This document shows, one piece after another, positions 47,569-59,028 of a stretch of DNA of 64,000 nucleotides. This DNA comes from Paraphysomonas bandaiensis. Taxonomy: Eukaryota; Chrysophyceae. The DNA lies in assembly GCA_965644295.1 (NCBI GenBank), contig CBFFRP010000281.1:482386-546385 (forward strand), written 5' to 3'. The notes beneath the pieces are model-generated. The model had not been told where the DNA came from. It searched no databases and saw only the letters and a list, made by a program, of their open reading frames with translations. The stretch's first letter is position 1; every line of letters begins with the position of its first letter. Both the position numbers and the translations under genes were made by a program.

Positions 47569-48708
47569 ATGAAAGGAAGTATTAATTTAATTGTTTTTGT
47601 AGCAGTTGCATTAGTAGTAACAGTCCTGTGGATTGCAGTGACTACAGAGGTGAATAATGATACTGATCAGAGTACAGATAAAGCGATGATGCTAGAGAGT
47701 GCTAGGAATCATCGACATATTGTTCCCATTGACGAAGTTGATTCTACTTCTGAACAGCAATCGATATCTTTAAGTCCTCAACCGAAGTCTGATTTCGCTT
47801 ATGTTACTCTCATTCATGGAATCGATGATACATTTCGTTATCGAGGTTATTTATACAATGTGATGATTATGAAAACAGCATTAGCATCTTATGGTTCCGT
47901 AGCCGATTTTATTGTACTCATTGGCTACACGCAAGATACGAATACGGAAATATTTCGAACTGATCTGGATAGGTTAACAGATATCGGAGTTCGTATAGTG
48001 CATCTTCCCCGTTTGGTTGATACTGAAAAGGTCCATTTCGGGGAAATGGCCTTGTTGAAGGTGACACCATGGAGCTTTACGCAGTACAAGAAAATTCAGT
48101 TTTTCGACGGCGATATTATGCCTACGGCAAATATGGACTGCTTTTTTCAGCTAGAGCAGAATACTTTCAATGTCGGAAATGCCAGTCCACTTAACTCTGG
48201 GTGGTTCCTGGCCATTCCCAACATGCAAGACTTTGAGGCTCTGCGTGCTAAAGCTGTGAAACGTCTGTCGCAGTCCTGGGACGAGGACTTAGGATGGGGT
48301 GAGAAAACTCCATCGTGGCTGACAAATGCTAGGGGAAAAGTGTTTACTCAGTGGACATTCAATGGTGCAAGTCTTGACCAGGGTCTGCTCACGCACTACT
48401 TCGTCATCAACAACGGAAGAGTCGTTCTTCTCAACGGCAAACAAGCACTACGCTTCCAAGGAATTGGAAAGAGTGGTGTTCCTGCAGAGAATATTCTCCG
48501 TTGTTGCAAAGGAAAACCGCCAGCGTCAATGTTTGCCCACTTTACAGGGAAAACTAAACCATGGCTAAGTGATATTAGAAAGGCTTCAGGTCGCAATGTG
48601 GTGTTATGGGGGAAGTTTTTGGATCAATTGAATCTTCCCGTCAATACGAGCAATATACATGAGCTTGCACTGAAGCCTCCGTTGGGATATTTTCACCCGA
48701 ACAAGTAG
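47569..48708 (+). CDS. GT8-family type II membrane glycosyltransferase
   Basis: Single exon, 379 residues, start at the first ATG (47569). One hydrophobic segment near the N-terminus (INLIVFVAVALVVTVLWIAV) gives a type II orientation. The catalytic domain begins FAYVTLIHG and has VRIVHLP, WSFTQYKKIQFFDGDIMP (the DGD triplet is the DxD metal/nucleotide-sugar motif) and NSGWFLAIP. These are glycogenin/galactinol-synthase-like GT8 features; FAHFTGKTKPW near the end matches the family's HF-x-G-x-x-KPW. It probably acts in the Golgi or ER; donor and acceptor are unknown. Confidence 0.85.
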   Translation: MKGSINLIVFVAVALVVTVLWIAVTTEVNNDTDQSTDKAMMLESARNHRHIVPIDEVDSTSEQQSISLSPQPKSDFAYVTLIHGIDDTFRYRGYLYNVMIMKTALASYGSVADFIVLIGYTQDTNTEIFRTDLDRLTDIGVRIVHLPRLVDTEKVHFGEMALLKVTPWSFTQYKKIQFFDGDIMPTANMDCFFQLEQNTFNVGNASPLNSGWFLAIPNMQDFEALRAKAVKRLSQSWDEDLGWGEKTPSWLTNARGKVFTQWTFNGASLDQGLLTHYFVINNGRVVLLNGKQALRFQGIGKSGVPAENILRCCKGKPPASMFAHFTGKTKPWLSDIRKASGRNVVLWGKFLDQLNLPVNTSNIHELALKPPLGYFHPNK

Positions 48709-49505
48709 TGATTCGTGTTAGTGTTGTGTTTTTTTCAGTTAGAATTTGTTAATAAAAATTAGCGTGATAAACATATCCACTCATGTCCGTATCAAGCATC
48801 AATGCCTTTCTAACAGGAATAGGGAACAATATATTGCAATACTATTGTTAGATAGCGTTCCATCAATAGTATTGATGGATTTTTTAAACCGGTCCTACAA
48901 TACAATTACAATATATTGCAATAAATTTTTTATGCATTGCAATATATTAGTATGACTAATCAGTAGGTAAACACATCCGTAGATTTCATTTTTAGTATTA
49001 GTCATTAAGATCATTGATATATATATATATATTAAATATGGTGTTACTAAGTTGTTACTAAGTGTGAATAGAAGTAAGTGTTACTAAGTAAGTGTTACTA
49101 AGTGTCGAAAGGTTATGTAAGTAAAAGTTACGTTGTATCGAATGTTAGTTAATGGTAAAAATGAAACAAACTAAGACTAAGGAACAGATAGCAAAAAATA
49201 TTACTAAATAAGTAGAAACAAACGATGCAGGAAGCAGTGTTAAGTCAGCCGACGGAAATGAATTGGTTTCAGTGAGCTGGTCATGATACCGTGATGTCTC
49301 CAGTTCGGCTGTTCGAGCTGCCACATGCTGCTGCTCGTTTAAAGTATCCATTCCCTTGCGGCGAATATTAGTAACGAATCATTTCATCCAGTGTATCTGG
49401 ACAAGTAAGAGCATGCAATGTCTGATAGAAGGGATCAGGACTGCGGTCTTCCATGATCGAACACTCTGCAGGATCGTCAGGCAAGGGAGTAAAATCTTCC
49501 TCAAG

Positions 49506-49567
49506 CTCCAGAGCGCAAGTAAAACTCCAGGATTGTCAGGCAAGGGAGTTTTACTTGCGCTCTGGAG
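49506..49567. repeat. Perfect 23-bp hairpin within hAT element
   Basis: Arms 49506-49528 and 49545-49567 are perfect inverted repeats (CTCCAGAGCGCAAGTAAAAC...) with a 16-base loop. A partial further copy of the loop-side sequence (GTCAGGCAAGGGAGT) lies just upstream at about 49,476. Confidence 0.85.
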
Positions 49568-50058
49568 TATATTCTGGATACGAGTGTATGGATGGGAGTT
49601 CTATGAGCTCTACTGGGATGCCCTTCGCGCTAACGAGAACAAAAGCGTCGTTTTTCATCGTCTTGTCCAAAAAAATATACCGCAGAAGCCAATCAGAAAT
49701 GGAGCATGCCAATAAAGAAGTGTCACTCCAGGCAACACTCACTGTGAGGACACGAATCTTAGTCGTGATGATAACTCTGACTTGATTGCAGTGAAGTTGT
49801 GATTGTGTAGTAATCGCAAATGCGGCTGACTAAAGTGTGACGTCGAACAGAACATTGAAGTATGGGCAGGCACTGGTATGTGAACAGCGTTTTGGAACTC
49901 CAAGAAGCAGATAGGGATGGTTTGAGGGAACAAGATACCATCATCCAGCTGAAATCTTGATGTCGTGCTGCAGAAACCGCAACTTCAATTTTGAAGTAGC
50001 GAATGCCACGCACTTAGATAGTGATGTCTTGGAATTCCAATAAGGCAACAATTCTGTG

Positions 50059-50219
50059 TGTGGGAATATAAGATCCAGCAGAATATGTCGATCCAGCAAA
50101 AAAATCCAGGTTTTTTTGATGCATGCTGTTTTTTGACGAATATATTTCAGAGAAATAACGAAAAAAGGTCGATTTTTTTGCTGGATCGACATATTCCGCT
50201 GGATCGACTTATTCCCACA
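50059..50219. repeat. Fold-back MITE nested in hAT element
   Basis: Arms of about 50 bp (50059-50108 and 50169-50219) are inverted and near-identical: TGTGGGAATA...GATCCAGC-GAATATGTCG-ATCCAGC then a run of A. The interior is about 60 bp, with no coding capacity. Non-autonomous element. Confidence 0.8.
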
Positions 50220-50869
50220 GAAGGAATTTGAGAGAGCGAATACACTGTGAATCGTGCCATTATTAACTGTGAGTTCGTATTGCAAGCTTCATCACTATGC
50301 GGGAGAGCTATTGTGAAGGTTTATGCCTCATTATCGACAAAATGAGCGTGACAAGTGGGTTCCCGTGACCTGTAGAAAAGCGGAGAGTGTATGTCTCGAG
50401 GTTATTGAAGACGACGCAAGCAAGCAGTATGCCTATTAGTATTGGAGGGGAGAAAAGCATTTGAAATGCGCAGTGAAAGTTCAGTCCGAGTACGTCGTTG
50501 ATTCATGTGCTGATTTACAGCATGAAACCGTGTTTGAAATGGAAAAAGAAGACCATGCAGGTGAGGTAGTGGATATGCTCGACTTACTGAGCAATGCTCT
50601 CAGTCGTGGTAAAAAGAGAAATAATGTATCAGAAATGGCTTTAAGCTCCAGAGACTCCCGGCTAGTGTCAGGTAATAAGTATTGGTACTAGAGACTAGAG
50701 TAGTAGAGTGTGTAGCTGGAGTACTATTGGTCTGTTGAGTAATAATCAGTTCATTCATTGGGGTACAGTTATTGCTTTTCTGTTACATGCGCAAGCAATA
50801 ATGAGAACTAGATGGTGTACTGTAATGAACTATAAGATTAGGTGAAATTTAGCATATATCAAGATTTGT

Positions 50870-51290
50870 CGTTAATTTGCAGCAAACGCATGCATGTGTA
50901 TGTCACATGACAACCAAACCAACTGCTGCTTATAGCTACTAAAAATCCACCTCGTCCTCATCCTCTGAGCCATCATCGGTGACGTCAACATCACCATATT
51001 CATCCACAGAATTAATTGAAATATGCTAGTATCCGGCCATAACTGTCGAATAGCTTTCAGAAACAACAGCATATTAAGTAGGATGGATACTTTTGCGCAA
51101 CACTGATATAACATGTTTAGCTCTGCTGAACAGACGTTCCCATGTATTGGAAGTACATACCAGGGCCAGGCAACCGTTAATGACTCGTGGATCTGTACGT
51201 TTCTTAATTTTTTGACTGAAGATTTTTAGTCGCATAGTCAACATCAGCTTCATTATCCTTTGTAATGTTGTAATCAATTTCTCGGTTATT
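50870..51290 (-). pseudogene. hAT transposase C-terminal relic
   Basis: Minus-strand frames contain DPRVINGCLALV, then NTWERLFSRAKHVISVLRKS (hAT dimerisation motif) and, in another frame, LLNMLLFLKAIRQLW. Order and motifs match the relic at 3.7 kb (VERLFSRAK, LLFLRANYMWLQ). Stops and a frame change show it is inactive. Confidence 0.75.
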
Positions 51291-51957
51291 TATATCCATT
51301 TTGCACCCCACAGTTGAGAATCTTCTCTTATATGACTTTATCATAATATTGATTGCAATAGTATTGTGAGCTACTTTAACAGAAACAATATTGATGGAAT
51401 ATTAGACCAGTCCACCAATCAATATATTTTACAATATATTGCAATATATTGTACAATGTATTGCAATACAATATATTGTTCCCTATCCCTGCTTTCAAAT
51501 GAAGCCTCTATGCATACGACTTGTTGTTCTGACCCTATCATGCATTACAATTACTTTTTATTTCTCATATCACATGATTATAGTATATTACAGCACTAAT
51601 ACTTTCAAAAACACAATCTGTGATATAGAGTAATGCCTCTGCTCCACACTTCTATGCTGATAAATTAGTATTCTCTCGTTTCATACTCTGGTGATAATTA
51701 ATCTGCTATTAAAATGTTGTATTCATGTAGATATGAGAGTTACACTTCTACCATTAGGAATTGTCCACCCTATGATACAAGTAGTTAAAGATCTACAATA
51801 ATAATTCTGGTCCTATGTTGCTGTAGCAACTGCTCTGCACAAGTTTTATGTATTATTGACGTCTATGAGTTCCCCTGAAGAGATAATATCCTGAGCAACC
51901 TGAAGAAAGGATAAACCTTCATCTAGATATCTATATCATTGCATAGGACAGTGTATT

Positions 51958-52125
51958 CATGCATGTTCATTGTGCATGATATGGAGAAACTTCTGCCTGC
52001 TTCTGTAGACCACAACGGTATACCGGTATACTCTATATACGGTATCGTTTACTATATATATTTCCAACCGGCTCGGCATAGCCGGTTCTGACGATGACTG
52101 TCCCGACTATGCCCTTATCTTCATC
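51958..52125 (+). repeat. Truncated 5' copy of the acidic-protein gene region
   Basis: CCTGCTTCTGTAGACCACAA and the following CGGTATACCGGTATACT at 51,997 recur at 53,400. CCAACCGGCTCGGCATAGCC recurs at 53,480. GATGACTGTCCCGACTATGC and the following CTTATCTTCAT at 52,094 recur in exon 1 of the gene at 53,754. The copy lacks about 250 bp present in the full locus, with a GGTT match at the joint. Confidence 0.7.
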
Positions 52126-52128
52126 GAT

Positions 52129-52314
52129 ACAGTTGTGACGTTGACGTTAGCTGTCGCCCAGTCGCGCATGTCGGCCACGTACATCTTGTTCCTCCGGTAG
52201 AGTGTCATTCAATGTGCACCTACCTGACAGCGACTTGACATTCTACCGGAGGAACAAGATGTACGTGGCCGACATGCGCGACTGGGCGACAGCTAACGTC
52301 AACGTCACAACTGT
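52129..52314. repeat. 79-bp-arm hairpin at start of copia relic, first copy
   Basis: Arms 52129-52207 and 52236-52314 are inverted repeats with one mismatch and a 28-base loop. The right arm is coding sequence of the relic (FYRRNKMYVADMRDW region); the left arm is its reverse complement. Confidence 0.92.
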
Positions 52315-53205
52315 AGCGGAGCGCGAAGCTCAGCATTCGAAAGTGGAAGTCGCGAGAGCGCGAGAAGCACGAGACCTGATCCGAAACTCGGGTTTCGACT
52401 CGGAGAGAGATGCTGTACAGCTAGTGAGCGACGGAAACGTTACAGGGGTGCGACTTACCCCGAGTGATATCAGAAGAGCTTTTGACATCTACGGGAGACC
52501 GTTCGAAGCGGTAAGAGGCAAGCAGACGAATAAGAAAGTCAGCCGTGCCCCATTCTGAGCGCGTACTTAGGTAGATTCGGATGGGGGTCGGGTGGGTACC
52601 TAACTAATACTTGATTTAAGTCCCATACGTTATTTGCTAGCTACCTACTGAACCCAACTAGCTACATCATTATCACATGGTATTCAGCGCTGAATATGCA
52701 GTGAGACCCCGGGTGGGGTAGTGCTGAAATAAGCAATGTGTACATAGGTAGAGGCGATCAATCGCAGCAGACATCCTGCTCAGTATAGCGTACCTTACCA
52801 CGAGAGTTAAGGGTCCAACAATCGAAGATCAGCAGAAGCTGGATCGAGTACTGAAATACCTTGCGCACACAAGGGATCAAGACCTGCAGCTAAAGATTGG
52901 AGAACAACTGCGGGTAAGTAGTTTCATCGACGCTTCATTCGCCACCCACGAAGACGGCAGAGGGCACACAGGCGTAGTTGTACAGCTTGGAGGGGCCACG
53001 GTACTATGCCGATCAACTAAGCAAAGAATTGTGACAAAAGACTCGACAGAATCCGAGCTGGTCGGCTTATCTGATATGGTGTCTAATGCGCTGAAATTAC
53101 ATGAGTTTGTGTGTGGGCAGGCTATGCGCTTGACCCACCTGTTATTATCAGGACAATATGTCGAACCTCAGCCTCGTGACGAAGGGAGGAGGTCGATATA
53201 GGTCG
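52202..53205 (+). mobile_element. Internally deleted copia-type retrotransposon relic, first copy
   Basis: Frame 52202-52558 (FYRRNKMYVADMRDW, VARAREARDLIRNSGF, LTPSDIRRAFDIYGRPFEAV) resembles the pre-integrase region of copia elements of the CoDi type known in algae. After about 230 bp, 52,780-53,140 reads LDRVLKYLAHTRD, SSFIDASFATHEDGRGHTG and TKDSTESELVGLSD, the end of RT and start of RNase H. Integrase and nearly all RT are missing. No LTRs visible. Confidence 0.7.
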
Positions 53206-53753
53206 AAATATCTTATTACAACTTTAATGTAAGCGTTTAGACGCTATTACTTCTAGTGAACTATTAAATGCATGTCCATTGTGCATGATATATGGGCAGT
53301 CAGCATCTTATTTTTCGGAAATTAATTGAAGCAAATATAGTCTATATCACTGCAATACAACTACAGCTAAAATACAGATAATTATTGTCTCAATATTAGC
53401 CTGCTTCTGTAGACCACAACGGTATACCGGTATACTATATACTGTATACGGTATCGTCTACTTCCAACCGGCTTTTTCCAACCGGCTCGGCATAGCCGGT
53501 TTAGGCCGTAAAAGCCGGTTCAGTCGGCCAGTAGCTGAAAATTTTAGTCGAAGTTGGTATCATCAGTACAGTATCATGATCCAATACATGCATATCTAGC
53601 GCACACATACATACATCTATATACATACGCACTGCCGTATGCTACCACATAGAGCTCCATATCCAGTACGAGCGATCTCATCTCTGTACTACACTAACAC
53701 TATCTTATCATAGTAACACTCTACTACTACACTACACTCACAAACAAATAACA

Positions 53754-54463
53754 ATGAGTTCATCTGGTTCTGATGATGACTGTCCCGACTATGCTCTTAT
53801 CTTCATAGTCAGGAATGGAGAAACGATTAAACTGAAAGAGTTTAACAGTAAAAAAAATGTACGAAACAATTTAAAAAGTAAGTGATATATATAAGCATGT
53901 ATCTGGTGATGATGATGAGGGTTGGTTTTATTAGATTGAGGAATAAAGGGGCTGCAGTGGTTATGCTCAAGGAAGGGCATATTAACCATAAGAGGGTCGC
54001 TGGAGAGAAAAAGAAGGTAACATTCCTTGTGGGTACAGCATTTGGAAGAGGATGGTGTGATTTCGGCCCTCTTGATGAGGATGGATCAGATTATCAGATA
54101 TTCCGTGATGATGATGAGGATGATGTCGGTGATGATGATTCTGATGATGATGGAGAAGAAGATGATGATAACTGGCATATTATAAAGATCACTCGTAGTG
54201 GAACTGGTATTCGTGATGATGAAGAGAAGAAAAAGAAAAGAGCTCAAAAGAAGCAAAGACGAAATGAAAATCGAGGTTTGATGTCAATACTTGTTAAGGG
54301 GGGAAGAATTAGAGACTACACTAACCCAGAAGGTGACTCGGAAAAAGAGGCTCAGCTGTCTTTCCTGATTGGTACCGCTTACGGACGTGGAATCTGTGAA
54401 GACCTCGGTCCTCTTGAAGATGACGGTCCCTTGGCAATTCTTGAAAACTATGATAGCGACTAG
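53754..54463 (+). CDS. Acidic internal-repeat protein of unknown family, copy 1
   Basis: Exons 53754-53881 and 53935-54463; 53-bp intron with a GTGATA donor (needed to keep frame; the stronger GTAAGT two bases earlier shifts it), 218 residues. Three related blocks recur: ALIFIVRNGETI, AAVVMLKEGHIN and GLMSILVKGGRI. Blocks two and three are followed by FLVGTAFGRG-C-FGPLDEDG and FLIGTAYGRGICEDLGPLED. Between them is an Asp/Glu tract (about residues 100-120) and a basic patch EEKKKKRAQKKQRR. No known family was recognised. An identical second copy lies at 63,225. The intron choice is the weakest point. Confidence 0.65.
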
Positions 54464-56497
54464 TCATAAATGACTTCAACACTGACAGATGAGAATGCGA
54501 ATTGTACATTCTTATAACTCACAATGGTTCCACGTGTTCTAACACTAATAAAAAATTGTAAAACAAGATATCTGCAGTTTTTGCTTAGTCGTAACTGACA
54601 GTTGGAAATAAGATTTTAGTGAACGGATTCGGAAATACTAAATTCGAAGATACAGTTCGGAGGTCAGGATGTCTTCAGTACTAATAGTAATGTCAAGATT
54701 ATAGTTACATTGATTATTCTTAGTTTTAGTAAATCTGTTAATATAGAGCAACTGAAGAAAATAGATGCTTCATACGGAATCATATACTATAAAGGTCTAC
54801 TGAATTTTGTAATTATTACTATCTATTGTTCTGTGTTTCATGTACTTTAGAAGTCAACCGACTCCTTCTAAATCAAAAGAGTTGATATTTTAACTTGTAC
54901 AGTATTTTTTTATCTTACTAGTATAGTGGTGATGAATGTCTTATTCTTAGCAATAGACGTTTAACTCTGATATCCTACTATTTCACCGCAAGCACCAAGG
55001 TGCGACCATTTCCGTTCTTGTGAGGGAGAAGTTCTCTACCACTCAAAGCAGAATAGTCATATACCCGACATCTGCTGACTTCAGGGTGTTTGAGCCCTTA
55101 AGGTGAACAGCCAGGATGCTTGTCTTCAGCAGGCAGCCCAATACCCCTGATGCCCACCCCTGATGCCCTTGGGGTGAGCCCATTCCCGGATGCCTGTTTA
55201 TTTATCAAGGCCCAATGGTGTCTACTACACAGTTGACACGTGTCAGTGTCCATTTTACCACACAAGCATAGGCTATGAGTGCGTAGAACAACAATATCTG
55301 CTGACTATATATGCGGCTCACGTTAGTTTCCGGAGAAATATCTCCAGTACCAACTCAGACTTTGCTGAGGGCCCACTTGTGTGTTATGATATTTTGCAGT
55401 CATATAACCCTGTCAATCGGTAGTTGTACTTCTCGGGCAACCCTCAAGTTTTACTTGGCACCAGGTTTCCAATATCTATGCTGTAATGTATTTACATGTC
55501 TTCGACAGCTACACCCGAAAGCCCATAATACCAGCTAGCTATAGTGTATACTACACATAGACTGTTGCAAGTTTGAGCAATAAAAAAGCTGTATTTCTAA
55601 GGGTTTGAATTATAGCCGTTACTTAATGAGTACGGTACTTACGTATTTACAGACAGTGTCATATATGAAGTTGATAAAATGAAGTAGCATAGCTAAACTA
55701 AATATATTGATTGTGAATGCTCGTATATATCTAATATCTGATATTATTGAAAGAGGTAGTAGAGAAAGTATCAAGATATCAATTGACAATGATTGATGAG
55801 GGATGTTGAACACAACTTCAATAATTGATTATTGAGTACACTTTATGTTAAGTTATCTACTTACAGGATGAAGTCTAAAAAGTCTATTTTGGATAAGTAT
55901 TAGGTACTGAGAGCGAACAATTAAACATTTATACTCCATTAATTTGTAATCAAAATATATTCAGCCTCCCCTCTGTCTGCTTCTGGTATCTGGTATCAAA
56001 AGTGATCTAAATAGGTTTCTCTTAAATCAGTAAAAGAGGCATTTTATAGCTGTGGTTCTATAGTAAGTGGGATTAGTTATCTATTGCAGAATATTGTTTT
56101 GTTCCTAAGTCATAATATCCTCTCCGAATTTATGATTTACACCCCTTGCCGTTTGGTGTACTTCAACCCAGTTGCTTGGGGTGCTGTGAGGCGTAGTAGC
56201 AATTGAAGTTGTACTATAGACAATAGATTACCACACAATAGAATCATGAGGTCAGTGTTAGAAAGCGGCATTCTTACTTTTATGTGAAAGGGAATTTACT
56301 TAGAGGTTGTTGAAGGTAGTTTATAAAACCCAGCATGTAATAGAACAATGTTGATATTAAGTCAATTAAACCTGACTCAGCAAGCAAACAGAAACAAATT
56401 GAGAACCAGTTATACATCAATTTTAAATAATTAGCGGAATAATAAGTAAATAGTATTTCAGAAGGCTGTGTGTTATAAAGTTCTGAAAAATAGATGG
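54464..56497. other. Intergenic region with a dispersed repeat
   Basis: AT-rich and without supported genes except the repeat at 54,980-55,380. The ORFs at 55,190-55,538 lie in that repeat. Confidence 0.5.
54980..55380 (+). repeat. Dispersed repeat, longest copy
   Basis: Covers in one orientation the blocks found inverted at 12,330-12,620 (ACCGCAAGCA, AAGGTGAACAGCC, CCCATTCCCGGATGCCTGTT) and those at 11,730-11,880 (ATATCTGCTGA, GCGGCTCACGTTAGTTTCC). The local duplicate CCCCTGATGCCCACCCCTGATGCCC is also present. No coding function recognised. Confidence 0.6.
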
Positions 56498-58376
56498 TTA
56501 GCCTCTTCTTTTCACTCGTATAGGTAATCCGTTCTGAGGTCTCATCGTGAAAGATGTCTCCAGGAGGTTGTCCTCATTCAGCATGCCCATATCACCCAAC
56601 TCAAAACTGTAGCGACTTATCAGTTGATTTAAAGCAACTCTCATCTCCACTAGCGCAAGGTTCATTCCAACACAATTCCGGATGCCGTAAGAGAAGGGAG
56701 CAAAGCAAATTTCCTTGCTATTCAATCCACAACCAGCGTATACTGCAGGGGAAGACAAGCGCGTCGCCGCAGATTGGCTTCTAGGCCTTGTTTTAAGGTG
56801 CTCGTCGAGTGGGTCAGCAGCACAGTCACGCACGCTATCTTCGTTCGCGTTCTCCTTCAAGCATATATTACAGTAGATAGACACAATATTTACATTTACC
56901 TGTTCTAACCATCTCTCTGGCTTAAATTCATCAACATCAGGTCCCCAATTTCCCGAATAATTCTGTAAACAAAGAATATTGACCACCACCCACCATCCAT
57001 GAGGAAGAAATATGTCCTCAGTTAACTGATAGCCCTCTTTCTGTTTTACCTCGCGCATACTGCCTGTAGCTGCAGTAGGATATTTACGCATACTCTCCTT
57101 CAAAACAGCTTCCACATACGGAGGTAGAGTATCTCTGGCAGCGGTAGAAGACATATGAGCATCAACTTCTTCTTGACAACGCTTTTGAACAGAGGGGTAT
57201 CGTGCAAGACAGTACACAACAAAAGCAAGAGTATGTGCAGTAGTGTCCATTCCTACATGCAATATATAAAATATTACGCAATGTCTAACAAAGAAATTGA
57301 ATATGTACAAAAAAAAGTAACATATAAACAGAACTATGTCTAACCAGCAATGAAAAAAGTCCCTATCTCTGCCACAATATCGTCCTCCGAAATATTCGGC
57401 TCGTCTGCTAATTTTAGGACTGACATTGCTAATCCACCTTCACGCAGCTCCCCTTTACGATGCAAGTCTCTGCAATTATACGCCACTCATATTAAAATAT
57501 ACATGAATACTTCGATGCGTTGTATTACTACTGCACGGATATACACACTATTCAGAGCAGAGATTGTGGTGAAATATACCTGATGTGCGAGAGGATGTGG
57601 CGCATCGTTTCCGTGTACTTATATCTTGCGCGCCGGTACACATTAAATGGATATATAGGTGCCTTGTAGAGATAAGTTGCCAAAGGCAATCGACGTACCC
57701 ATCCCATCTGCAATAGTGATGATAATAATGCATATCACATAATACGTTGACTCACCTGAAACAATTCTTTCAGCACACCATCGATATATGTGCAGTAATT
57801 GGAAGTGTCATCGAACGGCCGAGCATCCATTTCAAATGCAACCTCGCATATTACACCAATAGTCAATTGTGTAAATGTGTCATCAATACGAAGGATAGTA
57901 TCGTCATCTGCAGCCTTATCTAATACAGTACATAACTTTCTTGTCACTTGCTGTATAGATTTCAGGTGCACCCTCAAGCTTGATGTTGAAAATGATTTCC
58001 TGAAAGTACTTCGTCGATGATGCCACTCTGGTCCAGTATCCAGACTAAATATACTATCTGGTATAAGTTCAGGTGTTGCATTATGAAAGAATCCTTTCCC
58101 TTGTATGTCTCTTAATACCGCCCGAGCCAAACACTTATCAGCCACTAACAACATATTCTTTCCTAACACTCGAAACTGTATAAGTGGCCCCTTCTCTTCC
58201 ACTATCTGTCGCATAATTTTTTCATTTTGAAAATTTGTAAATCCTAAAATTGAGTTTCCTTTTTGTGTGGGTATGTTTTTCAGGCCTGGAGTGTGAGTGA
58301 AGTAATAGTACAGAGCCACTGTGATAGTAACAGCCAGGGTTAGGAATAGTAAAGTAGATATGAGGAGGAAACTCAT
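56498..58376 (-). CDS. Cytochrome P450 monooxygenase
   Basis: Five minus-strand exons: 57756-58376, 57580-57707, 57345-57469, 56900-57252, 56498-56854; 527 residues, phases consistent. N-terminal ER anchor (FLLISTLLFLTLAVTITVAL), then I-helix FIAGMDTTAHT (site restored by a splice), K-helix ExxR in LKESMRKYP, PERW, and haem-binding FSYGIRNCVG with the Cys ligand. It is a membrane P450 that uses O2 and a reductase to oxidise an unknown lipophilic substrate. The last 45-bp intron (56855-56899) is in frame and open, so retention would add 15 residues. The gene lies inside the 9.47-kb unit that may be tandemly repeated. Confidence 0.92.
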
Positions 58377-59028
58377 AGTTATAAGGGGGGGGGGGGTTAC
58401 TTGTATGTATGTGTAGAATGATAGTGTGGATAGATTAGATAGGAGGGTGTAGTTTAGTAGAGGTGGATATGCTCAGTGCGTGAAGAGTGTATCTGGATGT
58501 AGTGTGATACGACTGTATGATACGACTATGCATGATATGACTGTATGAGGATTCGATAGGAGGAGTAGGTACACTGTCATATACCAGTATCCACAGTAGG
58601 AATTCCTATACGTACCCACATGCCCCTATAGTACGAACTGTGTAGAGTACGTAGAACTAGTACTTGCAGTATGTCCGGATATCCGGATATTGATTATATG
58701 TGACTAGGAAAAGTAAGAGACGTACAATGCAGAAATAAGGGATTTCCTAAAAACTGCACATAATTTCATTATTATTTTTAGGATTTTAGTGCCATAAAAT
58801 CCCTAATATTCTTTGGTATGTCATTCTTGACGGTTGAAGTGCTTGTTTCCCTTCATGCGATATGTGCATAAAAATAGACCTCCATGTCCTCATATCCACT
58901 GACACGATTTATGCAACCAACTGCAACAACCAATGCATACCATTCCACCCAGTGCTCTGACAATGCATTCATGCATAGAATATGGAGTGATATGGTCTCA
59001 TTTTAAGTGACTGTGGTATTAACTTTAA
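58377..59028. promoter_or_regulatory. Intergenic region between P450 and second histidine kinase
   Basis: 650 bp between divergent genes, holding both promoters by position. A run of 12 G lies at 58385-58396, just upstream of the P450 start on its sense strand (as C12). Short repeats TATACGACT/GTATGATACGACT lie near 58,500-58,550. Confidence 0.45.

Larger units (their letters stand above)
48814..51491 (-). mobile_element. hAT transposon with target duplication, inactive
   Basis: The left tip (CAGGAATAGGGAACAATATA, from 48814) and the right tip read inward (CAGGGATAGGGAACAATATA, ending at 51491) are near-identical inverted repeats. They are flanked by 8-bp target duplications CTTTCTAA (48806-48813) and CTTTCAAA (51492-51499), seven of eight matching. 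A transposase relic lies near the right end on the minus strand. The interior also carries a hairpin and a nested MITE. Length 2,678 bp; no intact transposase. Confidence 0.85.
51513..54529 (+). repeat. Duplicated segment, first copy
   Basis: From CATACGACTTG at 51513 the sequence is the same as from 60984, at a constant offset of 9,471 bp, to the window end (64000 corresponds to 54529). All ORFs in the two copies translate identically. It includes a copia relic with hairpin and the acidic-protein gene. Confidence 0.97.

Noticed and set aside
55190-55538. Overlapping 75-77 codon ORFs
   Set aside because: They lie in the dispersed repeat and are not shared as open frames by its other copies.
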